Notes under the pieces: generated by a model
The model's database searches: none
Seen by the model: the letters and a program-made list of their open reading frames with translations, nothing else
Told to the model about the DNA's origin: nothing
Shown: in pieces, positions 7,721 to 15,700 of the stretch
Layout of the letters: every line of letters begins with the position of its first letter
How positions within the stretch are numbered: the first letter of the stretch is position 1
NCBI GenBank assembly: GCA_031119475.1
Contig: JAVHXV010000002.1
Coordinates: forward strand, 543,233 to 607,232
Direction: 5' to 3'
DNA: 64,000 nt
From: Pedobacter sp.
GTDB lineage: Bacteria; Bacteroidota; Bacteroidia; Sphingobacteriales; Sphingobacteriaceae
Program-made: the position numbers and the translations under genes

Positions 7721-8665
7721 ATGACGAACAGGATTACCCAACTTTTTGAGATCGACTATCCCATTGTACAAGCGGGAATGATCTGGTGCAGTGGATGGCG
7801 ATTGGCTTCTGCCGTATCAAATGCTGGCGGATTGGGCGTTATTGGCGCAGGTTCCATGTATCCCGAAATATTGCGCGAGCACATCCGGAAATGCAAAGCC
7901 GCCACTTCAAAGCCTTTTGCAGTCAATGTGCCCTTGCTCTATCCCAACATTGCAGAAATCATCGCCATCCTCATCGAAGAAAAGGTCAAGATTGTTTTTA
8001 CCTCCGCAGGAAATCCGGCAACGTGGACTGCCCAACTTAAGGCCGCAGGCATGGTTGTGGTGCATGTGGTTGCCAATACAAAATTTGCCTTAAAAGCACA
8101 GGATTGTGGGGTTGATGCCATTGTAGCCGAAGGCTTTGAAGCTGGCGGACACAATGGGAGGGAAGAAACCACCACCCTCTGCCTGATCCCCATGGTCAAA
8201 GCTGTCGTCCATATCCCGGTCATCGCCGCTGGTGGCATCGGCAGTGGAAAAGCCATGTTGGCCGCATTTGCGCTCGGAGCAGAAGCCGTGCAAATAGGTT
8301 CGGCCTTTGCCGTAGCCAGCGAATCATCTGCCCATCAACACTTTAAAGAAAAAATTATCCAGGCCACTGAAGGTGATACCAAACTTCGGTTGAAAAAGCT
8401 TGTTCCGGTAAGATTGCTCAACAATGAATTTGCCGAATCGGTGGCACAGGCCGAAGCAGCTGGAGCGAACACCGAATCGCTGCTGCAGCTATTAGGTAGG
8501 GGCCGGGCAAAATTAGGCATGTTCGAAGGGGACCTGGAGCAGGGCGAACTTGAAATCGGACAGGTGTCGGCCATGTTAACAGACATCAGGCCAGCGGCAA
8601 GTATACTGGACGAAATATGGAAGGAATTTTTGCAGACCAAACAACACATCAGCACCGCTATATGA
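7721..8665 (+). CDS. NAD(P)H-dependent flavin oxidoreductase (nitronate monooxygenase/FabK-like)
   Basis: A 314-residue FMN-binding TIM-barrel enzyme. Typical motifs are QAGM at 17-20, SNAGGLGVIG at about 33-42, AGGHNG at 141-146, AAGGIGSG at 169-176 and GAEAVQIGSAF. These are shared by nitronate monooxygenases and by the FabK enoyl-ACP reductase, and the two cannot be separated safely by eye. Because the window does not show a second enoyl reductase, the FabK role remains open. It overlaps the start of the next, very short gene through an ATGA junction. Confidence 0.88.
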   Translation: MTNRITQLFEIDYPIVQAGMIWCSGWRLASAVSNAGGLGVIGAGSMYPEILREHIRKCKAATSKPFAVNVPLLYPNIAEIIAILIEEKVKIVFTSAGNPATWTAQLKAAGMVVVHVVANTKFALKAQDCGVDAIVAEGFEAGGHNGREETTTLCLIPMVKAVVHIPVIAAGGIGSGKAMLAAFALGAEAVQIGSAFAVASESSAHQHFKEKIIQATEGDTKLRLKKLVPVRLLNNEFAESVAQAEAAGANTESLLQLLGRGRAKLGMFEGDLEQGELEIGQVSAMLTDIRPAASILDEIWKEFLQTKQHISTAI

Positions 8666-8787
8666 AAGCCAAGAGAATATTTGCCCTGTTTACGTTATTG
8701 CTGATCATTGTAGCCATCTGGCTGATCAAAAACAAAAAACCACATCTCCAACCGGGCACAAACAACAAATCACAGATCCATCCATGA
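8662..8787 (+). CDS. small single-span membrane protein (41 aa)
   Basis: A 41-codon ORF that is short but well supported by context. It begins in an ATGA overlap with the stop of the flavin oxidoreductase gene and ends in another ATGA overlap with the start of acyP. The translation has a basic N-terminus (MKAKR), one hydrophobic helix of about 17 residues (IFALFTLLLIIVAIWLI), then a polar tail rich in Asn, Lys and Gln. The double overlap argues for translational coupling rather than chance. No function is known; it may be a small membrane protein, or a leader whose translation carries ribosomes to acyP. Confidence 0.6.
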   Translation: MKAKRIFALFTLLLIIVAIWLIKNKKPHLQPGTNNKSQIHP

Positions 8788-9068
8788 AGCACATCAATCT
8801 CAAAATCACCGGAAAAGTACAGGGCGTATTTTTTAGGGCAAGCACAAAGGCCGTTGCCGACCAGATGGGCGTGAAGGGAATGGTCAAAAATGAAAAAGAT
8901 GGCAGCGTATATGTAGAGGCAGAGGCCGATGCGCTCACCTTGGAACTATTTGTAGATTGGTGCAAAACCGGCCCGGAAAAGGCAAAGGTCGAAAATGTTG
9001 AAATAGCAGCCGGAGAACCCAAAAATTATCGCAACTTTGAAGTGGTTAAAAAGAATTTATTTTGGTAA
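8784..9068 (+). CDS. acyP: acylphosphatase
   Basis: A 94-residue acylphosphatase, which hydrolyses carboxyl-phosphate bonds in small acyl phosphates. The phosphate-binding loop GKVQGVFFR ends at the catalytic Arg18, and the catalytic Asn is at residue 36 (GMVKNEKDGSVYVEAE). Length matches the family exactly. The start overlaps the preceding small ORF by 4 bases (ATGA). Confidence 0.95.
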   Translation: MKHINLKITGKVQGVFFRASTKAVADQMGVKGMVKNEKDGSVYVEAEADALTLELFVDWCKTGPEKAKVENVEIAAGEPKNYRNFEVVKKNLFW

Positions 9069-9112
9069 TGTTAATTACGGTTGATGATTTACGATGGACC
9101 GCAGGTGCTGCT

Positions 9113-9145
9113 AAATCTAAAATCTAAAATCTAAAATCTAAAATT
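9113..9145 (+). repeat. tandem repeat, 8-bp unit AAATCTAA
   Basis: Four near-perfect copies of an 8-bp unit end immediately before the TTG start of the flippase gene. Slippage here could change the spacing to the upstream promoter or ribosome entry region, but nothing in the sequence shows that this happens. Confidence 0.75.
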
Positions 9146-9147
9146 GA

Positions 9148-10647
9148 TTGTCAGTTTATAAAAAATTTCTTGGCCAGACAGCGGTATATGGGATCAGTAC
9201 GGTTTTTTCGAGGCTGTTCAATTTTATCTTAACGCCCATCTACACCAAGGTCTATGCGAAGGGCGTCTATGGTATCTTCACCAACATGTATGCCTATGCT
9301 TCCCTGATCAATGCGGTACTGGCATTTGGTATGGAAAGCACCTATTTTAGGTACCTGAACAAGCACGAGGATAAAAAACAGGAGGTGTACAACAACTCAT
9401 TTTTGTGCATCGCATTTATTTCCATCCTATTTTTGATCACGGCGCTGGTTTTTCGCAATCCGATAACGGCCTATCTCACCGACCAACCGAGCGAATTTGC
9501 TGACTATAAACGGTATGTCACCTATTTTATATGGATACTATTTGTAGATGCCATCTGCGTGATACCCTTTGCAAAACTTCGTGCCGATGAAAAGGCCATG
9601 AAGTACAGCATAACCAAATTCCTGAATATCGGCTGTTTCGTGGGCTTTAATTTGATCTTTATTTTTGTTATTCCGGCCATCATCAAGCACAACTGGATTG
9701 GTGCTTCTTGGTTTTCAGGCTGGTTTAGGGACAGGTGGATCGGCTACGTATTCCTTTCTAACCTCATTGCCAGCATCGCCACTTTTCTAATGTTGCTGCC
9801 CGAATTCCTGAAGCTCAGATTTCGTTTCGATCAGAAATTATTCGCAAGCATGTTCGCCTACAGCTGGCCAATTTTGGTGGCTAACCTGTCGTTTATCATC
9901 AATGAGAACTTGGATAAAATAGTGCTCGGAAAATTGCTGCCGCCAGAAATTGCCAAGGGCGATGTAGGGATCTACGGTGCGGTCTGCAAGATCGCCATCT
10001 TTATGAGCATTTTCATCACGGCATTTAGGCTGGGCGCCGAACCTTTTTTCTTCAGCCATGCCAAACATGAGAGCGCCAAAAAAACCTATGCCACCATTCT
10101 CCATTATTTTGTCATCGCACTGGCCATCATTTTTGTGGCGCTGATTGCCAACATCGAAATCCTCAAACATTTTATCAGTCGTGATGCCAAGCACGTGGCC
10201 GAATATTGGGCAGGGCTACCTGCAGTTCCGTACTTATTGCTGGGATATGTTTGTCTGGGCATCTACATGAACCTTTCGGTATGGTACAGGTTGTCTGATC
10301 AGACCCGCTTTGGCCTCTATATCTCGGTAATCGGTGCCGTGCTGACCATTGTACTCAACTTTATACTCATTCCAGGCTACAGCTACATGGGATCTGCCTG
10401 GGTAAGCATGATTGCCTATTTTACCATGATGGTCATTTCGTATGTTTTGGGGCAGAAATATTATCCGATCCCCTATAACCTGAAACGGGTCGCCACTTAT
10501 CTGATCTTGTCTACCGCAATTGTTTTCACTTCCTTTTTTATCTTTAAAAGAAACATTTATATCGGCAATGCCATGTTGATCGTTTTTATCTTGGGGATTG
10601 TCTATGTTGAAAAAAATGAACTGATGAAAATCTTAAAACGAGCTTAA
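9148..10647 (+). CDS. polysaccharide biosynthesis flippase (Wzx/MATE-like)
   Basis: A 499-residue integral membrane protein of the MVF/polysaccharide transporter superfamily, with about 12-14 hydrophobic spans. The N-terminus (LGQTAVYGISTVFSRLFNFILTPIY) is the classical start of O-antigen and lipopolysaccharide flippases, which move lipid-linked saccharides across the inner membrane. The start is a TTG at 9148; the next internal ATG would remove the first helix. It is followed 3 bases later by dut. The order flippase-dut-TPR-DUF4292-EnvC recurs in Bacteroidota. Confidence 0.9.
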   Translation: MSVYKKFLGQTAVYGISTVFSRLFNFILTPIYTKVYAKGVYGIFTNMYAYASLINAVLAFGMESTYFRYLNKHEDKKQEVYNNSFLCIAFISILFLITALVFRNPITAYLTDQPSEFADYKRYVTYFIWILFVDAICVIPFAKLRADEKAMKYSITKFLNIGCFVGFNLIFIFVIPAIIKHNWIGASWFSGWFRDRWIGYVFLSNLIASIATFLMLLPEFLKLRFRFDQKLFASMFAYSWPILVANLSFIINENLDKIVLGKLLPPEIAKGDVGIYGAVCKIAIFMSIFITAFRLGAEPFFFSHAKHESAKKTYATILHYFVIALAIIFVALIANIEILKHFISRDAKHVAEYWAGLPAVPYLLLGYVCLGIYMNLSVWYRLSDQTRFGLYISVIGAVLTIVLNFILIPGYSYMGSAWVSMIAYFTMMVISYVLGQKYYPIPYNLKRVATYLILSTAIVFTSFFIFKRNIYIGNAMLIVFILGIVYVEKNELMKILKRA

Positions 10648-10650
10648 GCC

Positions 10651-11085
10651 ATGAAAATCAATATCATTAACCATTCTTCCCATCCGCTGCCGGCCTATGA
10701 AACGGCCCACGCTGCGGGAATGGACCTCCGTGCAGCCATCGACGCGCCCATTACGCTCAAGCCGCTTCAGCGCATCCTGGTACCTACGGGACTGCATATC
10801 GAACTGCCGATCGGTTTCGAGGCGCAGATTCGGCCAAGGAGCGGACTGGCATTTAAGCATGGGATTGGGATCGTGAACTCACCTGGCACCATTGATGCAG
10901 ATTACCGGGGAGAAATCAAAGTCTTGTTGATCAACCTATCTGATACCGATTTTGTGATCAATGATGGCGACCGGATTGCACAGATGGTCGTGGCCAGCCA
11001 TGAAACCGTAACCTGGACCCCCAGCGAATCGCTCAGCGATACCGCCCGCGGATCAGGGGGTTATGGACATACGGGTAGTTTATAG
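10651..11085 (+). CDS. dut: dUTP diphosphatase
   Basis: A 144-residue trimeric dUTPase that converts dUTP to dUMP and keeps uracil out of DNA. All five family motifs are present: AGMDLRA (22-28), RPRSGLA (61-67), [10 protein letters not shown] (79-88), GDRIAQMV (106-113) and [10 protein letters not shown] (133-142). The gene starts 3 bases after the flippase stop and is probably cotranscribed with it. Confidence 0.97.
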   Translation: MKINIINHSSHPLPAYETAHAAGMDLRAAIDAPITLKPLQRILVPTGLHIELPIGFEAQIRPRSGLAFKHGIGIVNSPGTIDADYRGEIKVLLINLSDTDFVINDGDRIAQMVVASHETVTWTPSESLSDTARGSGGYGHTGSL

Positions 11086-11220
11086 TATTTAGTTATCAGT
11101 TCTCAGTTTGCAACCTCAACAGTTCAACAACCAACAATCTAACGCTAAATGACCGAATGAAAAATGAACAATGCCCCAATCATCTAAACACCTAACCAAC
11201 CAAACAACCAACAACCAATA
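11086..11220. repeat. low-complexity intergenic region
   Basis: A 135-base gap between dut and the TPR gene. It starts with AGTTATCAGTTCTCAGTTTG-type words and ends in CCAACCAAACAACCAACAAC, a period-4/7 run. No gene or hairpin of note was found. Confidence 0.5.
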
Positions 11221-12912
11221 ATGAAACCAATCCTTTTCCTGTTCTTAATTCTTTGTGGGCCCTCTGGATACGCCCAGGAGACCATTCCTGAGGGAAGGGA
11301 GAATAACCTCATCAAGGAATTGTTTTTTGCGGGGCTGAAAGAAAAACTGGTCGAAAATTACAGCAATGCCAGCAACAGCTTCAATAGGATTATTGCCATC
11401 GATCCTAAAAATGCCGCGGCCTATTACGAACTGGCGAACCTGAATTATCGGCAAAAGAAATTGTTGGAAGCCGAGGTATTCATCAAAAAGGCAATCAGCC
11501 TTGAGCCGAAGAATAGTTGGTACGTAAAACTCCAGGCCGAAATCTATAAACGTAATGGAAACATGGACGCCCTGGTAGGCGTTTTTGACCAATTGATCCA
11601 ATTTGAACCAGAAAATAGCGACCTGTATTTTGACAAGGCCAATGCCTACCAGATTGCCGGAAAGTTCGAAGAGGCCCAGAAGACCTATCAGGAATTGGAA
11701 AGCAAATTTGGCGCATCAGATGAACTTAAAATGGCCAAACAGCGCCTATCGGTACAGAATGGAGGTGCGGCCAATGTAGATGAACTGTCAAAGCAATTGA
11801 CGGAAAATCCTGCTGATATTAAAAATTACCTCTACCTGAGCGGACTTTTGCTAGAGAAAAATAAAAATGAGGAGGCGCTGAGCTTGTTGCTGAAGGCCAA
11901 AACCATTGCCCCAGATCAATATGAAATCGACCTGGCCTTGGCCGATGCCTACAAAGCACAACAAAAAAATGAACTGGCGATGGCAGCCCTGCGTTCAGCT
12001 TTCGCAAATGCATCCATGCCTTTAGAGAACAAGATCAAGATCGTGTCGGCCATGTTGCCGAAGTTTGCTGATCCGGCTGTCGTAAAAAATGCAACAGCAC
12101 TCGCCCAAGCGGCAGAGCAGGTCCACCCTGGTCAGGCCAAACTCGTCGTGTTATTGGGGGATGTGTATTATCAGCAAGGCAATTTCGCACAGGCGAAGCT
12201 CAAATACCAGGAAGCTTTAAAGATATCAGACCAGCTTTATGTGGCTTGGGAAAAACTGCTTGCCATCCAAACCCTGTTGGGCCAATATCAGGAGGCCATC
12301 AAAACCGGTGAAGATGCCCTGGCGATCTATCCCAATCAGGCCATCCTGTATTATTACCGTGCCTTTGCACTTCACCGGAATGGACAGAATGCCGAGGCAG
12401 GATTGGAAATCAAGTCTGCCCTGCAACTGGATGGCGAAGATAAAAGCCTCAAAGCGATGATCTTTGCGCTCCAGGCCGAAGTTTTCATCGATCAGGAAAA
12501 GTTAAAAGAGGCCGATGCGGCTTTTGACAAGGCCATCGAGCTTGCACCAGATAATTACCTCACCTTGAGCAATTATGCCTATTATTTGGCGTTAAGAAAT
12601 CAGAACCTGGCCAAGGCAGAGGCATTGGCCGCCAAAGCTGCTACCGCCATGCCCAACCATGCTTCGGTACTGGATACCTATGCCATTGTGTTGTTCAGAT
12701 TGGGGAAATATGACCAGGCCCTGCTCAACATCCAAAAAGCATTGCAAAACAACGAAGCAACAAACCCTGTTTATCTAGAACATTATGGCGATATCCTTTT
12801 TATGAAGGGCGCACATGAACAAGCGGTAGTCCAATGGCAAAAGGCGAAGCAGGCCGGAGGCAGTTCTGATAAATTAAATAAGAAGATCAATGAAAAAAAA
12901 TACATTAAATAG
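11221..12912 (+). CDS. TPR repeat protein, exported
   Basis: A 563-residue protein made almost wholly of tetratricopeptide repeats, starting around residue 45 (ASNSFNRIIAIDPKNAAAYYELANLNYRQ and successive 34-residue units such as YYYRAFALHRNGQNAEAGLEI). A signal peptide (PILFLFLILCGPSGYAQ) indicates export to the periplasm. TPR proteins are protein-binding scaffolds. The conserved position between dut and a DUF4292 lipoprotein suggests a role in envelope assembly, but the partner is unknown. It overlaps the next gene by 23 bases. Confidence 0.9.
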   Translation: MKPILFLFLILCGPSGYAQETIPEGRENNLIKELFFAGLKEKLVENYSNASNSFNRIIAIDPKNAAAYYELANLNYRQKKLLEAEVFIKKAISLEPKNSWYVKLQAEIYKRNGNMDALVGVFDQLIQFEPENSDLYFDKANAYQIAGKFEEAQKTYQELESKFGASDELKMAKQRLSVQNGGAANVDELSKQLTENPADIKNYLYLSGLLLEKNKNEEALSLLLKAKTIAPDQYEIDLALADAYKAQQKNELAMAALRSAFANASMPLENKIKIVSAMLPKFADPAVVKNATALAQAAEQVHPGQAKLVVLLGDVYYQQGNFAQAKLKYQEALKISDQLYVAWEKLLAIQTLLGQYQEAIKTGEDALAIYPNQAILYYYRAFALHRNGQNAEAGLEIKSALQLDGEDKSLKAMIFALQAEVFIDQEKLKEADAAFDKAIELAPDNYLTLSNYAYYLALRNQNLAKAEALAAKAATAMPNHASVLDTYAIVLFRLGKYDQALLNIQKALQNNEATNPVYLEHYGDILFMKGAHEQAVVQWQKAKQAGGSSDKLNKKINEKKYIK

Positions 12913-13681
12913 CCTATTTGGCCTAGCTTTGGTACTGGTAGTTGGCTGTACCCCAAAAAAGGTAATCGTAGAAACCCCTCCGGTTGTTACTACACCGGCC
13001 GTCGTCAAGGCTGATGAAAAACCCCAGAACCTTGCCCTGTTAAAAAGCAAGAACCTTAATTTCAATACCCTTTCGCTCAAGGGAAAAACCAAGCTTACGT
13101 TAGATGGTGACGATCAGAACGTAACCCTGTCCATCAGGATCTTGAAAGACAAAAAGATATGGGTAAGCGTAACCGGATTGGCGGGCATTGAGGGCGTTAG
13201 GGCGGTCATTACACCAGATAGCCTGATGATGCGGAACAACCTCCAGAAAACCTATCTCAAAAAGCCGTTCAATTATATCTATGGCTTTACCAATAAGCAG
13301 GTCAACTTTGGGCTGTTGCAATCTATTTTTGCCGGAAACACCATCGCCGAATTTACCACCGAAAAATCTGCCCTGGTGCAGGACAATGGCGTGTGGGTGT
13401 TGAGCGGAACTTCGGGCACCCTCAATTACCAAAGTGTATTCAATACGCTATTAAAAGTGGCCGAAACCACATTGAACGATGCCAATGCAGGCCAGGCCCT
13501 TAAGGTTACCTACGGAAATTATACGCCAGTAAATGCTGCCCTGTTCCCTTCTAGCCTGAAAATCAGTTCCATGTCTGGCGCAAAGAAAATTGACCTGACC
13601 ATTGAATTCAATAAAATAGAAAGCAATATTCCTTTGGAATTTCCCTTTAGCGTGCCTAAAAATTACGAGCTAATCAACTAA
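12890..13681 (+). CDS. DUF4292 domain lipoprotein
   Basis: A 263-residue SPII lipoprotein with lipobox VVGC (Cys20) and a Val/Thr/Pro-rich linker. The rest matches the DUF4292 type, a LolB/LolA-like lipid-binding beta fold (LNFNTLSLKGKTKLTL, then VSVTGLAGIEGVRAVITPDS). This family is nearly confined to Bacteroidota and is usually found beside a TPR protein and an M23/EnvC protein, as here. A role in lipoprotein or lipid transfer to the outer membrane is inference from fold. Confidence 0.85.
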   Translation: MKKNTLNSLFGLALVLVVGCTPKKVIVETPPVVTTPAVVKADEKPQNLALLKSKNLNFNTLSLKGKTKLTLDGDDQNVTLSIRILKDKKIWVSVTGLAGIEGVRAVITPDSLMMRNNLQKTYLKKPFNYIYGFTNKQVNFGLLQSIFAGNTIAEFTTEKSALVQDNGVWVLSGTSGTLNYQSVFNTLLKVAETTLNDANAGQALKVTYGNYTPVNAALFPSSLKISSMSGAKKIDLTIEFNKIESNIPLEFPFSVPKNYELIN

Positions 13682-13700
13682 TTTTTATATTTTTGGTTCG

Positions 13701-14987
13701 ATGAAGTTAAACAGACTATTTCTTTTCATGCTTCTGGTGTCGGGATATTCGGTTGCCTTTGCACAATCGACGCCAAGCAGTAAGGAACTAACTCGGAAAA
13801 AGGAAGCCCTTCAGCGCGAAATCGAGCTTGCACAAAAAAACCTGAGCAAAACGGTCAATGGAAAGAAACTGACCCTGACCCAGATCAATGCGATCAAGTC
13901 CCAGATCAGGCTGAGGCAGGAAAAGATCTCTACCATCAACTCCGAGATGCGGAATCTCGATAACAAGATTACCGAAAATACAGGAAAAGTACATTCACTG
14001 CAGAGCAGGTTGGTAGACCTCAAGAAAAATTATGCCGAGATGATCAGGTTTGCTCAGCGCAACCGCAATTCTTACGACAAGATGATGTTCATCTTTGCGG
14101 CCAAAGACTTTAATCAGGCCTACAAACGCATCAAATACCTTCAGCAGTTCGGACAATACCGTAAAAAACAGGCCGCCTATATCCAGGGCACCGAAAAAGA
14201 CCTGAGCAACCAGATCGTGGTATTGGACAAGGACCTGAAAAACAAAAACAGCCTACTCAAACAACAGGAAGAAGAGCGGAACAAGCTCAACAAAAATAAA
14301 AATGAACAGGCGGTGGTGCTCAACCAGTTGGGCAGGCAGGAAAAACAATATAAGCAGGATATCCAGCGTAAAAAGCAGCAACAGGCAGCGGTAGACCGGG
14401 CCATCCACATTGCCATCCAGCGGGAGATCGAAATTGCGCGTAAAAAGGCCGAAGAAGAAGAAAGAGAAAGGGCGCGCATCGCGGCAGCAAAGGCCAAGGC
14501 AGAAAACAAGCCGGTGGCAGCTGCACCTAGTGAAACCAAAAATAAATCGAACAGCGAAATTTTCAGGTCTACTTCTGATGGGAACAAGCTCTCAGAGGCC
14601 TTTGAAAACAACCGTGGAAGTTTGCCCGCCCCGGTAACCAATGGTTACATCAGCAGCCATTTTGGGCGGGGGAAAGTAGACCAGGCCACGATCGATAACG
14701 AAGGGGTTACCTATCAGACACCAGAAGGTGCAGCGGTAAGATCAGTGTTTAGTGGCAAGATTACCAGCATCACGCCCGTTCAGGGCAGGTACATTGTCCT
14801 CATCAAGCATGGCGAATACTTTTCGGTCTACTTCAACCTCAAATCGGTCAGTGTGGCTAAGGGCGAAAGTGTAAGTGCCCGTCAGAACATTGGCATAGTG
14901 GGCACAACCGACGGTGTAGGCGAACTCGGCTTCCAGATCAGAAGGGTAAGTACCCCACAAAATCCAGAAAGTTGGTTGTCTCGTTAA
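13701..14987 (+). CDS. EnvC-like murein hydrolase activator, degenerate LytM domain
   Basis: A 428-residue exported protein. A signal peptide (to about VAFAQ, residue 22) is followed by a long coiled coil (about 25-270, with Lys/Glu/Gln heptads) and a C-terminal LytM/M23 fold (about 310-428). The zinc ligands of active M23 peptidases are lost: the HxxxD-type site reads as GVTYQTPEGAAV with Asn-Glu before it, the later TxYxHL site reads as VYFNL, and LHFE/QI reads as LGFQI. This pattern fits EnvC/NlpD-like activators, which bind and switch on amidases at the division septum without cutting peptidoglycan. Confidence 0.88.
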   Translation: MKLNRLFLFMLLVSGYSVAFAQSTPSSKELTRKKEALQREIELAQKNLSKTVNGKKLTLTQINAIKSQIRLRQEKISTINSEMRNLDNKITENTGKVHSLQSRLVDLKKNYAEMIRFAQRNRNSYDKMMFIFAAKDFNQAYKRIKYLQQFGQYRKKQAAYIQGTEKDLSNQIVVLDKDLKNKNSLLKQQEEERNKLNKNKNEQAVVLNQLGRQEKQYKQDIQRKKQQQAAVDRAIHIAIQREIEIARKKAEEEERERARIAAAKAKAENKPVAAAPSETKNKSNSEIFRSTSDGNKLSEAFENNRGSLPAPVTNGYISSHFGRGKVDQATIDNEGVTYQTPEGAAVRSVFSGKITSITPVQGRYIVLIKHGEYFSVYFNLKSVSVAKGESVSARQNIGIVGTTDGVGELGFQIRRVSTPQNPESWLSR

Positions 14988-15007
14988 TCTATTCCACATT
15001 ATATTTG
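14976..15007 (+). promoter_or_regulatory. promoter of the tatA/B-like gene
   Basis: TTG at 14976-14978, 21 bases, then TATATTTG at 15000-15007: a good Bacteroidota promoter. A second perfect TATATTTG follows at 15010-15017, 17 bases before the ATG, so there may be two overlapping start sites. The upstream element lies inside the last codons of the EnvC-like gene. Confidence 0.5.
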
Positions 15008-15034
15008 TCTATATTTGTATAAAATCAATAAAAA

Positions 15035-15427
15035 ATGCATTCAGGGCTGTTATTAGAATTCTTAAACATGGGCGGAGGTGAGATTGCACTCATCATGGTG
15101 GCCATACTTTTGTTGTTTGGAGGTAAAAAATTGCCCGAACTGGCAAGGGGATTGGGAAAAGGGATCAGGGAATTTAAAGATGCCTCTGAAGGTGTAAAAA
15201 GAGAAATCCATCGGAACATTAATGCCGTAGATTTAGATAATGAGCAGAAGGATGACGGGTATTCGGATCCATCGATTACCGATGTGGCAGAAAACCACAG
15301 CGAATACCACCACCCTTCAACAGCCGACGAGCCGATCGAAGCCATCGTTAACGATGAGCCTGCGCCCGAGGTTAAGGCTCCTGTAAAGAAATCAAACCGA
15401 AAAAAAAGTAAGGAAGCGGAACTGTAG
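15035..15427 (+). CDS. Sec-independent translocase TatA/TatB family protein (long tail)
   Basis: A 130-residue protein with one transmembrane helix near the N-terminus ([28 protein letters not shown]) and the amphipathic helix typical of TatA/B, followed by an acidic, Pro/Glu-rich tail of about 75 residues. The FGGKKLPELARGLGKG motif is TatA-like, while the length resembles TatB; Bacteroidota often have only TatA-type proteins. It acts in export of folded proteins with a twin-arginine signal. tatC is not adjacent; it lies about 28 kb away at 43050. Confidence 0.88.
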   Translation: MHSGLLLEFLNMGGGEIALIMVAILLLFGGKKLPELARGLGKGIREFKDASEGVKREIHRNINAVDLDNEQKDDGYSDPSITDVAENHSEYHHPSTADEPIEAIVNDEPAPEVKAPVKKSNRKKSKEAEL

Positions 15428-15464
15428 TTTCTTTACATAGTAAAACATTTTAAATAAAAATAAC

Positions 15465-15668
15465 ATGGCACAACCAATTATCTTAGCCGGGCTAGGAACA
15501 GGAGAAATCGTTTTAATTGTTCTAGCACTACTTTTGCTGTTCGGCGGTAAGAAAATTCCAGAGCTGATGCGTGGTTTGGGAAAAGGTGTGAAAGAATTTA
15601 AGGACGGCAAGGACGGTTTAGATTCAAACGGCAACCCAACTCCAAATAACGACAACAGACCGCTCTAG
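15465..15668 (+). CDS. tatA: Sec-independent protein translocase TatA
   Basis: A 67-residue TatA/E protein: one membrane helix ([15 protein letters not shown]), the hinge and amphipathic helix [23 protein letters not shown], then a short polar tail. It is a clear paralogue of the upstream 130-residue protein. TatA multimers form the membrane-crossing element of the twin-arginine translocase. It lies 37 bases after its paralogue and 32 bases before gatA. Confidence 0.95.
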   Translation: MAQPIILAGLGTGEIVLIVLALLLLFGGKKIPELMRGLGKGVKEFKDGKDGLDSNGNPTPNNDNRPL

Positions 15669-15700
15669 TCTATTCATTTTTTGTCTTTTAAGTTCAAATT

